DNA of 64,000 nucleotides from Carposina sasakii (lineage: Eukaryota > Arthropoda > Insecta > Lepidoptera > Carposinidae): the NCBI GenBank assembly GCA_014607495.2, contig CP053170.1, positions 1,612,001 through 1,676,000 on the forward strand, given 5' to 3'. The notes below the pieces were generated by a model. It saw nothing but the letters and a program-made list of their open reading frames with translations, ran no database searches and was not told the origin of the DNA. Position numbers and translations under genes: made by a program. Below, piece by piece: positions 35,839 to 47,800 of the stretch. Position 1 is the stretch's first letter. Each line of letters opens with the position of its first letter.

Positions 35839-38800
35839 ATGGGATTCTCACATGCTATATGTTTATTAATGCTGACGGTTCCGGTCACATATACAGCAAG
35901 GGTAAGTACCTACGTAAACTATTTGTATCTTTTTTTTACAATTAGATAGGGAAACATTTGACCGCCATCGTGCCTGATGTTAAGCAAGATGCAGCCTGAA
36001 TATTGCGTCAATTTTTTAGGTATCTACTTAAGTTTCTATCATAATCAGTGGTCGGAGTAGGTATATTGAATTAAGGTCATTGACATCAAACGTATATGTT
36101 AATATGGATACGCCTCCGAGTTTCCGGATTATTATGATAAAAATAAAATATAAATACCGAAACTTCGAAATTATTACATGAAACTAGTTAAAAATGTATC
36201 AATACTCTCAACGCTATGCTGCTAGTTTTTGGAAACTCCGGTACATTCCCTCCGACCACGGATCATAATGCAAACTGCATCCCGTATAGATGTGGGTCAC
36301 TAGAATTCCGTGCATGTCGTGAGAGTCGACTAAGGAACTCGGGAATTCTCTCGGGCGATGAGCTAGCAACTTGTTACCTAATCATTTACATCTGTCCCCG
36401 CTGTGCTAAACGTAGCTGTGGGATCTTGCAGTTCTGGCCACACCACTTTGGGAATACAGACGTGTACATATGTATGTATATATTCAACAAACACACGCGC
36501 TGAGCCATTTATAATCGTAGTTTTCAAAAAGTTCGGTTCGAAGGACCATAACTGACTTTAGATGCTGCTTGAAGAGATGCACACTTGAAAACTTTGATAC
36601 ACTGTATCTACAGGATGATTTTTGATCGTCAACGTTCCCAAAAACTACAGAATCTCCTCATCATCACGATAATTTTTCTCCATGGAAGCATACCTGGGAA
36701 GTGTCTGGTTTCCAAAATATTGGGTCCAAAGTTGAGTAAATAGACTGCATGTTTCTGCATAAATGCACATAGACGCGCGTAGCAAGATTTTTTCACGAGA
36801 AATAATTAATATCTGTCTATAAAAGATCTAACATAAACACTAGACACTATAAATTTCGCCCGATCAATGAATAAAAAAATAAAAATCCAGCATTTTTTTG
36901 GCATCAACTTACTTTATTTGATGTATAGAGTACGTACCCTTCGTTAACGGTGGCCACAAACACCCTGTATAAGGTAACATATAGCTCGTGCCTCGGAAAG
37001 TACGTAAAACCACACTTGTGCACTATAATATCTCCTGCGTACCTGGCCAAGCTCCGTAGCGATTGGTCGCCTTGGCCGAAATACGGTCGGAGATCATCAT
37101 CATAAGGTAACATAATATAAGTTTTTTCTTTTCAGAATAAGATAACCTCACTAGCGAGTATTGACAAGAGTTATTTTTTAGTTAGAGAAGCCTATAAAGT
37201 GGCACATAACTTATTTGTAGCGGGCAGAAGTAACTATAATACACTGAAAATAAAATCTCTAAACGTGATAGACATGTTTTTAGATCTAGTTTACATTATG
37301 AACGAAGAAATGGCAAGAGAACTCAGGACTGCCATTGTCAAGTTTTACAAGATTAAGTATTTTAGAGACTTTACGAATTATATCATTTCAATGGAAGAGG
37401 TGAGTCAAATAATTATATTTTTAAACTGACTTTATAAGATCTTTTAGATAGATTGTTTATTTGGCTTTTGGCATTGTAGTGGATGGTAGGGCTACCGTCC
37501 ACCTACGAGTTATGTGACTGCACAAGGATTAATATTTATGGATCATAAAAGATATTTTTAAGGTTCGGTAAAAGCAATATATTAGGCAAGAATTTTCCAA
37601 CAGAATTGACAATAAACTTCATCTATTTTTATGCCTCGTTGAGCGAGTCGCCCGGTGCTGCGTTTGCACGTAGCTAGTACTGGCGCATACCTACTCGCTA
37701 CACTACTCCCCCGGCGAGACCGTAACTACGGTCGATAGTAGTCAGGGAACCTCACTGATCTTCCACTTCTTGTGGTTGTAGCAGGTTGCTCTCTATGCGA
37801 CGTTTCTTGGGTGCAGAATGCTGGCTTTAACCGATCTATTGAGACTCTCTGCGTTTTTCCTTGCACGTCGATGTCGAAGGTTTTCCCATCTCGCTGTAGT
37901 ACCTTATAGGGACCTAGGTATGGAGCTTCTAGAGGTCTTCGTACTGGACCTTGGCGTAAGAATACGTGTGTAGCTGTATTCAGTTCTCTGGGTACATAGA
38001 AAGTGCGGTTGGAGTGAGTATGCCAAGTTGTAGGCTGCGGTGTTAACTTGGTCATGTGCGAACGTAGTCTGCCAATTATATTGGTTAAGTCTACTTCTTC
38101 GTCTGTTTTGCTGGTGAAAAACTGTCCAGGTAGGCGAAGTGGCTCACCATAAACAAGCTCAGCTGTCGATGCTTCCAAGTCATCTTTACATGCCGTGCGT
38201 ATGCCCAATAGCACCCAAGGTAATGCTTCCGTCCAGGTTGAAGTCGCGTGGCAAGTAATGGCGGCTTTCAACTGGCGGTGTAGCCTTTCCACAAGGCCTT
38301 TGGCTGCTGGATGGTATGACGTGGTGGTATGATGTGTAGCGCCAATGAGAGCAGCAAGTTCCTTAAAGGTGTGCGATATGAACTGTCGTCCACGGTCTGT
38401 GGTGATGTGTTCCGGGCATCCAAACCGTGCGATCCAGCCGGATGTGATGGCGGATGCGCACGTTTCTGCTGTCATGTCTGGGATTGGGTACGCCTCAGGC
38501 CAACGCGTGACGCGGTCGACGATCGTGAGGCAGTACCTGTTGCCTGAAGATAAAGGTAAGGGACCAATGAGATCGAGATGAATGTGCTTGAATCTTCCTG
38601 ATGGCGTGGAAAATGCTGATAATGGTGCTTCTGTATGTCTATGAATTTTGCTGCGCTGACATTGCTGACATTCTTTAACCCATTGCCTACAGTCTTTTCT
38701 GATGCCAGGCCAAACGAACCGTTGAGCAACCAACTGGACTGTTGCTTTTCGACCTGGATGACTTAGGTTATGCAATGTGTCAAATACCTGCTTGCGAAAC

Positions 38801-41800
38801 GATTTAGTAACGAACGGACGTGTTGCTATCGACGTGTCACAGTATACTTCGCAGTCGACATCTGGTAACTTGATCTTTTCCAGCTTGAGTGAAGAACCGT
38901 TCCTGAGCAGATCTTGTAACTCACTGTCGTTTTCCTGTTCGTTAGCTAATGATAGGTAATCTAACGGTGAATGGATCTCATTAATGCGTGAAAGTGTGTC
39001 TGCGACTACATTATCCTTGCCAGCAACGTATCGGATGTCAGTAGTAAATTGGCTTATGAAGTCAAGGTATCTGAACTGACGTGGAGAACAATTTGCACGT
39101 TGTGAAGCGAATGCGAATGATAACGGCTTATGATCAGTCAAGATGAAGAAATTCTTAGCTTCCACCATAAATCTAAAGTAGCGTATAGCTTCGTAGATTG
39201 CTAATAGCTCTCGGTCATACGGGCTGTACTTTCTCTGGGAAGGGCTAAGTTTTCTTGAGAAAAACGCGAGTGGTTGCCACTGTTCATTTACGCGTTGCTG
39301 TAGAACTGCTCCTATCGCCGTCTCTGAGGCGTCAGTTTGTACAGACAACGGTGCGCGAGGATCTGGATGCGCAAGAAGTGCCGCATCCGAAAGGCTCTGC
39401 TTGCATTTATCAAAAGCTGCAAGTAGCTCAGGTGTCATATTAACAGGCTGCGAACTTTTTGTTTTGGTGCCAGCTAGAAGATTGTTGAGAGGTGCCTGAA
39501 TATCAGCTGCTAAAGGAATGAAACGATGGTAAAAGTTGATCATCCCTAAGAATCGCCTCAGTTCTTTAACAGTCTTGGGAACTGGGAATTCTTGTATAGC
39601 CTGCGTCTTGATACTAAGAGGCTGTATACCAGCGGCTGTAACTGTGTATCCAAGAAAGGTTACTTCAGGTTTACCAAATACACACTTGCTAGTGTTAATC
39701 AGGACACCGTACTCTGATAGTCTTTTAAATAGTAAATTTAGATGATGCTGGTGTTGTTCGCGATCTTTGCTAAAAATTAAAATGTCGTCCAAATATCCGA
39801 AACAGAAGTCAAGTCCACGTAATACCTCATGCATGAACCTTTGAAACGTCTGGGCAGCGTTACGAAGACCAAATGTCATGTATGGGAATTCGTAAAGGCC
39901 GAAAGGTGTAGTAATCGCCGTCTTGGCAATATCTTCCTCGTAGACCGGTATCTGGTTATAAGCTTTGACGAGGTCGCAGGTGGAGAATATGGTGTTTCCA
40001 GAAAGCTGATGGGAAATGTCCTGGATGTTCGGAACTGGGTAGCGGTCGGGAATCGTACGAGCATTCAGTGCTCGGTAGTCCCCACAGGGACGCCAGCCGT
40101 CATTTTTCTTGCGCACTAGATGAAGCGCTGATGACCAAGGGCTCTCCGACTTTCGCGCTGTTCCGCTTTGAAGCATATCTTCAAACTCCTTCTTGGCTAT
40201 CTTCAGTCGTTCGGGGTCGAGGCGACGAGGGCGACTGAAGACGGGTGGACCAGGCGTAGTGCGTATATGATGCACTGTGTTGTGCTTAGGTGCACGTGGT
40301 GTACCGGCGGGACGAGTAATTTCCGGAAACTCCTTCAAGATATTATGGTAGTCCGTGACGTCGGTAAAGGTGCGGACTGATGAAATATCTTTGCTAGAAT
40401 GCTGCTTGGGTACAGGAACTGTCAATGTTGTGACGCCATCAACTAACAACTGATTGCGACAGTCGACTAGTAGGTTGTAGTATCCTAGAAAATCGACGCC
40501 GATGATAGGTTTGGAAACGTCGGCTACGATGAAACGCCATGTGAAGGCTCGACGAAGTCCCAAATCCAAGGTTAGTGATAGATAACCATAAGTTGATATG
40601 ATGGAACCATTAGCTGCGAACAATTCGTATTCGGTTTTGAATCGTTTCCCTCGAACTGCGGATCGTGGAAATACACACAAGTCTGATCCGGTATCAATCA
40701 GATATTGTATCTTAGTTTTGCGATCCGTTACAAACAGGCGGCTTGGTTTGGCTAGGCAGTCATTCTCCGCCACTACTGGCTGCCTTAGTAGTTTTCCGAC
40801 TTCTTAGTTGTATAGCTGCAGGGCTTGGTGCATTTTCTGGCCCTTTCTCCAAAGTGGTAGTGGTACCAGCAATAGTCTGCGGATCGAGAATGGCTTCTGG
40901 ATCTGGATCGGTAGTTATGAAACTTTTGCCTAGCTCGTGATCTTGGTCTAGTATGGCGGTGCGTCAAGTTTTCCAGCTTCCTACTAAGTTCTTCCACTTT
41001 ATCAGTTAACATATTGATAGCTGCTTCGGATTGACTAGTACTTGCTACTTGACCAGTTACTCGACCAGCTACTCGACCGTTCACTTGCTCGTTTGTTGGG
41101 ACGATCTCGTCTACTCTGTCCGCGAGCTCCGCTAACTGTTCTAGGCTGGTGTGTGGTTGTGTAACCAGAATGGTCTGCAAGCTAGTAGGCAGTCTACTAG
41201 ACCAGATGGTTCTTATGAATTCGTCGGGAATTGCTGTTCCTGACAAATTTTGTAGGTGGCGTAGAAATTGCGATGGCTTTCTATCGCCTAGCTCTTCATC
41301 TATAAGAAGCTGCTTGATCTTGCGCTCTTGAGATGCGGATAGTCGTTTTATCAGCTCGGCTTTAAGTTTTTCATATTTACCGGTGACGGGAGGCGTGATA
41401 ATAAGATCCCGGACCTCTGCGGTATGTTGCGGCTCGAGTTGAGAGATGACATAATAAAATTTTGTCGAATCCGTTGTAATGTTGGAGAGTATGAATTGTC
41501 CCTCGAGTTGTGCGAACCATAGTACTGGGTCGTGTGGGTTAAATACGGGTGTCCTTACCCCAACACGGCACGACTCCAGCTTCTCTGCCGCTGCGTCCAT
41601 GTATTCCTCCTTGTCGGTCATATTTCGGGTTTTCCAATTTTGTTCGTTCGGGGTCACCAGTGTAGTGGATGGTAGGGCTACCGTCCACCTACGAGTTATG
41701 TGACTGCACAAGGATTAATATTTATGGATCATAAAAGATATTTTTAAGGTTCGGTAAAAGCAATATATTAGGCAAGAATTTTCCAACAGAATTGACAATA

Positions 41801-44800
41801 AACTTCATCTATTTTTATGCCTCGTTGAGCGAGTCGCCCGGTGCTGCGTTTGCACGTAGCTAGTACTGGCGCATACCTACTCGCTACAGCATGTACACAT
41901 ACACAGACAACACAAATCAAGAAAAAATAGATAAAAGGGAATATAAGACAACAATGAGATTATAACAGTAAGAAGGTACAGGCAAATGACAAATACATAA
42001 AAACGATACAAAGAAGTGTGGGATACACTTAGTGAGTCCCCTACCGTGCATGCATATGTGTAACTGCCAATCAGGTCCCCTTTCAGCTGAATGCTGCTTG
42101 CTCAAACAGCGCGGAATTGCGGTGGTGTAGCAACCATAGAAATGTAAAAACAACTGCTGTCTTTACGGTGCCGAGATGTGAAAATTTTCTTAACATCGTT
42201 AAATAACGGCACTGTTATCCTAGGAAACTAACGCTATTAGAAATAGCGGTGATGGCTCAATGGGTTAAATTTTAGACAGACGGCGGCGGGGTAGGTTCTT
42301 ACGTGCATATACTACTGATTTTAAGGTCAAGTATGCATCCATAAAGAAATACAAAGTAAATGGCTCTATAAGTGTAAAATAAACCATAATGGTGCAGGCC
42401 CCAAAATAATAATAATAATAAGCCCGCAGGGCAGCTTGTGGCGAGTTGTTGGGAGGTAGCGTTCCCACGGACCTGAAGTGCTCCCGGGGGAAGACCCTGT
42501 TCCTCATCTCCGGCGCCGGAGTGAGGTCTGACGAGGAACAGTTCCCCCACCTCTGCCTTGCCTTCGCCGGCCGGGCAGAGTGGAGTCGCGAGAGCTATGA
42601 CAGCTCGAGGGTGGACGTGCCCGTCAGTAAGTGGCGAGTTGGCTTCGGTTTAAAGTCCAGGGGCACCCCTCCACCCTAGCCGCTTACCAAATGTTGCCCC
42701 CTTTGTCGCTCCGTGCGTGCGGCCGTTTCAGGGGGCCCATGAAATGAGTCGGCGAGTCACCGCCTGCCACCAAACAATTATGAGACTTGGTTGTAATGGC
42801 AGGCGTCCGTTAGTCTCCTTCAATAGCCCAGTTACCCAACCCCACCCAACATACAGCCCCATAGCCCATGACCTTTGTTTCCTTCGCATGACATAGCTCT
42901 GCACTCCAATAGTCTTGCACATGGCGGGGACCATCGCCGGGTGTATCATATTGTGCGGTCGGCGATGGTATCTGCCATGTGTATCCCACACCATAGTATA
43001 AGTTCTCTAAAAAGGGCCTCTACATCTTGGCTACGGCCCGATGCACGCCTCTCAAAGGACCGGTATTCTGTAGTCCCGAGAATTTAAACAGAGATACAAT
43101 AATAATAATAAATATTTACAAACTACACAACACATTAACCTAGTCTAGGGCTGCCATACGTCCCGGTACACCGGGACATGTCCCGGTATGAAGCGTTGTG
43201 TCCCGGTCAGCTAGTCATTTGTCCCGGCATGCACATAATACGTAAGCCACCACAGCTTTGCGTAAATGGAGTTTGCGCGATCTGCGAATGAAATGGAGTA
43301 GAGGCGAGCGAGACTGCGAGCAACATAATGTACCTATCCTACTCTGACCTGCGTCCCGCGCTGCGCTTCACCCTCGCGGCCTCGCTCGCCCCCGCCGCGC
43401 GCGCGCCCCTCCGCATTCGCATCTTGTCTTGTTGCGTCGCGTGACGCGTCGTTCGTTCGTCGTAGGTACAGTACAGTGTTTCGTTTGATTGGTTTAGGGA
43501 ACAACGTACCGACCTAGCGCTGCGCACTGTCGTGTAGGTATTTTACAGTAGTTTATTGCCAAAGTCATGCCAAAAAGAAAGTGTTTTTTTTCTGACGATT
43601 ATACTAAAGAGTGGTCATTCATTAAAAAAGGAAGGAACGATCATGAAGCTTTGTGCTCGATATGTGGCTTTTTTATATCTGTAAGTCATGGCGGTAAGTC
43701 GAGTGTCAAAGATCATATTCAAAGTAAAAATCACAAGTCGAAATTATCAGTTGCATCAACTTCTAAAGATATATCGACATTTATGATCAAGCAAAATACC
43801 ACCGAAGACATGTTAATATGCGCTGCCGAACTGACCACAGCTTATAAAGTTGTAAAGCACCACCAATCCTTCAGCTCTTTAGATTGTACGACGAAACTGA
43901 ATGCTGTAATGTATCCGGATTCAAATATCGCGGCAAAACAATCAACTGCAAGAACAAAGGCAACTGCTATCATTAAACACATTTTAGCTCCACACTCGAT
44001 CGCTCAAATTAAAACAGAAGTCGAAAAAGTTCCATTTTACGGAATTTCAACCGATTCTAGCAATCACAAAGCCGAAAAGTTATTTCCACTGCTGATACAG
44101 TACTTTACAGAAAAAGAAGGATTGAAAATTAAATTACTAAAATTAGACACATTGCCGAATGAAACATCTGAAACAATCACTTCGTTTTGTATAAAATCAT
44201 TGCAGGATCAAAACATTCCTGTGCAAAATATTGTTGCTTTCAGCGCGGATAACACAAACGCTAACTTTGGAGGAAGAGAGAGGCGTGGAGTTAACAATGT
44301 TTTTTTTAAATTAAAAGAGATTTTGTCCAAAGACATTGAAGGCATCGGTTGCCCAGCCCACATACTACACAATACAGCTTCCACTGCCACCGATGTGATG
44401 TGATGTGATTGACGTGGAGTCTATTGTTTTGAAAATTTTCAAGTATTTTTCCATATTCACTGTTAGAGTGGAACGTCTTAAAGATTTTTGTGAGAATGCA
44501 GCAATAGACTACAACAATATACTCTCACATTCCAGAAGCCGGTGGCTTTCACTACTTCCAGCAATTGAACGCATACTAAAGTTATGGGTACCATTGAAAG
44601 ATTTTTTCGCTAATGAATCAAATGCCCCAAAAGCTGTAGTCGATTTTTTCGCTAATCCCTTATCAGAAGTTTACACTCTCTTTGTGCACAGTCAATCATT
44701 TCTGATTGAAAAACAAATTAAAAGGATCGAAAAATCAGTTATTACTATTGTTGAGGTGAAAAATGTTTTAGAGGATACAAAAAAACAATTGAGTGACAGA

Positions 44801-47800
44801 TTACTAAATAAATATTTAGGCAATCATACAAGACAACTTTATAACACACTAAAGAATGAAGGCACAATTAATACAAGTCAATCCGAAATATTTGACAAAG
44901 AAACGGGAGATTTCTTTAGCACTGCTACCCGTTATCTCGAACAGTGGACTGAGCCGATGACAAAATTTGATGTTTTCGCTTGGATGATTTTAAATGATGT
45001 TCCCCCATGGCAACAAGTAGAGGAAACTACAAGATATTTAAATGAAAAAGATATAGTTGTAGATGATTCAATGTATGAAGAATTTATGTACTTAAAATCG
45101 TTTATTGAATGTGAAATGACCGATGAGTGGAAAGCTAAAGATATGCAAGAAAAATGGAAATACTTTTTTTATAAAACTGAAGAACAGGAAAGAAAAGCAA
45201 ATCTTCTTAAACTGTGTCAATATGTTTTTGCAATCCCAGGCCACAATGCTCATGTGGAACGAGTGTTTTCGTTAATTTCATCGCAGTGGACGAAAGAACG
45301 AAATTCACTCAGTGTGAGCACAGTCGAAAGCATCACTCAATGCGTTTATAATTATCAAATGACGTGCACAGAATTTCATAATTACGTTAAAGGGGAAAAG
45401 GAATTACTGAAAAAAGTGAAATCTTCCGAAAAATATGAATGGGCAAAGAAAAGTGTCACCGAGAACGTAGTGTAGGTAAGAAGAGTTGAGTTTGATATTT
45501 TTTGACGTGAAACGTCTTTAAAATCGCGCCGAAACATACGGGTACCAGGTTTAAAAACTGGACCGTAACGAAAAGGTCTATATCATCGTACCTTAATAAT
45601 TAAAAAACTATTAGTCTTAGAAACAAAAATGTGGTGTAAATATTTCACTTATATAGTCAGCTCGCTGTTATGACATTGAGTTCGTGTCGGGGTCAAGCGG
45701 GGTGGCGGGGGAGGGATAGTGCGATAACTGTGCGAAATCGGCGCTCACGCTTGTTTCTATTCAGTGTAACTCGTGACTCCGACTTTATAGCGTGGTGATT
45801 CTTTCGTGTGTTTGTCAAGTTTATTTGAACCGATTGATTTATACAAAAATAAGTGTAATTTGGACAGTATTTATATCTATACTAATATTATAAAGCTGAA
45901 GAGTTTGTTTGTTTGTTTGTTTGAACGCGCTAATCTCAGGAACTACTGGTCTGATTTGAAAAATTCTTTCAGTGTTAGATAGCCCATTTACCAAGGAAGG
46001 CTACAGTCTATACAACAACCTGCCCGGCTTCGCACGGGTACAACGCCCCCTCACGCGGACGAAGTCGTGGGCGGCTGCTATTTAAAATAACCAGAAAGTG
46101 ACAATAAATATATAAACATTTGCTATGTATTTTATGTTTCTATTACGTACCTGTTCTTTTTTATTAAAATACTTAAAACAGCGTCCATCTTGTTTTCATT
46201 TCAATCTTTTACTTTAAAAGCGATTCGCTAACATAGACGTTTCACGTTAAAACCAACGGCCGTGTGCCCCGACACAGCCCCACCCGCTTTTTATTAAAGT
46301 TTCTTCAATATTACCAGTTTTTGAATAATCCATGGTACTGACCCCCCCCCCATATCTGTTCTGAATGTCCCGGTTGCCGTCTCAGCATTTATGGCAGCCC
46401 TAACCTAGTCCCACATTAAGATCCCTGAGGTCTTGTGTCGTGGGTACTAAGCAACGGTATATAAATACATAGATAAGTATAGAAACATCCATGACTCGGA
46501 AACAAACATCGATATTCATCATATCAATGTTTGCACCTACCGGGATTCGAACCCAGGACCTATGGCGTCACAGGCAGGGTCACTACCTACTAGACCAATC
46601 GGTCGTCAATAAAAATAAAGGGATAAACCCCACATTGATAATAAAATAAAATAAAATAAAAATAAAAATAAAAATCATTTAATTCAGACCGAGATCCATA
46701 TACATAGCATGTTAGTAAAATAGGAATAATGAATTATAGAAACAATAAAAAAAAAAAAAAAAAATGAATTGAATAAAATAAAAATAGTGTTAGTAATCAT
46801 AATTATTATTATAAATTCTATAAATTATGTTAATGAAACGCCCTCCGCGACAGGTGTTTCGTGCCGAGTATTACGGACTACTAAATCACCCTCCGCACGA
46901 AACACCGCCACATTGGCGAGTCATATCTATTCGCAACAGTTTGAAGGATGCTGTTGGGACTGGCCCGAGTTCTGCAGATCATAGATGCCGTTTTTTTGCG
47001 AATAATTGCATGAAAACCGTCGGTTTGATATTCAGCGAACATCCCAGATGCACTACAGTATCGAGGCAATCCCAACATCATCCTAAATATATTATTATAT
47101 TGTACACGCAGGGTCTCTAGAGGCTTTTTGGCATGGCTGACCCACAGATTTCCCGTGTAGAAGCATTGGCAATAGGCTTTAAAGAGCGACAGTTTAGCTT
47201 CTTCGCTACAACGGGAGAATCTACGGATCAGCATATTACCTCTGACCGCCAGAGCCCTACGCTCCCTTTCGATATCTGCATTGTCTGTAAGGTCGTCGGC
47301 AACAATGTGACCAAGATATTTAAAAGTATGTACTCTTTTGATTTTATCACCATTAAGTGTTAAATCTGGCACGTTGTCCACATGTCTACCTGCGGCCTTA
47401 AAGACAATGTATTCACATTTTTTACTATTATAAACAAGGCCGTGTGAAGCAGCATACCCTGAACAGACAGTTAACATTTTTTGAATAGATTCCACAGTAG
47501 GGCCCAGCAGCACCATGTCATCAGCATAGCTGATGTTGTTAATACTAACTCCATCAACGCTGCATCCCACGCGCATGCTGCTGAGCTCCACTATGAGATC
47601 ATCCATATAAAGGTTGAAAAGGGAGGGAGAACTGATCCCCCCTTGTCGCACTCCACAATTCAACCCGTAAGAGTCTGACTGAGCATTAGACCATTTAATA
47701 AAATTGGTTTGGTTTCTGTACCAATACTGAAATATCCCCAGTGCATGCGCCGGCACACCCCTGTCCCTCAACTTCCGCCAAAGCACCTCATAAGATACAA

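Larger units (their letters stand above)
37475..41888 (-). mobile_element. Gypsy-type LTR retrotransposon, full length
   Basis: 4414 bp, bounded by 228-bp LTRs that appear identical by eye (TGTAG...CTACA) with a 4-bp duplication GCAT. On the minus strand a primer-binding site starting TGGTGACCCCGAAC lies one base after the 5' LTR (about 41642-41659). Gag and pol are open throughout, and a purine-rich tract GGGGGAGTAG (37703-37712) abuts the 3' LTR. Identical LTRs and undamaged frames indicate a recent insertion. It sits antisense inside intron 2 of the secreted-protein gene. No env-like frame is present, so it is a retrotransposon and not a retrovirus-like element. Confidence 0.96.
43146..46402 (+). 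mobile_element. hAT DNA transposon
   Basis: 3257 bp with short terminal inverted repeats TAGGGCTGCCATA...TATGGCAGCCCTA-type and an exact 8-bp target duplication ACCTAGTC, the diagnostic length for hAT. Subterminal GTCCCGG motifs repeat at the left end (about 43160-43230) and recur near the right end. It codes for a transposase (43567-45475) with one frameshift and carries a 784-bp secondary insertion at 45504-46287. Confidence 0.95.
43099..46607 (-). mobile_element. tRNA-derived SINE split by a hAT insertion
   Basis: The SINE halves are 43099-43145 and 46403-46607 and match the uninterrupted copy at 34140-34384. The octamer ACCTAGTC is duplicated at the break (43138-43145 and 46403-46410). 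Confidence 0.85.

Noticed and set aside
42446..42679. 77-codon frame in a GC-rich block
   Set aside because: No recognisable domain or splice partners; probably repeat-derived.
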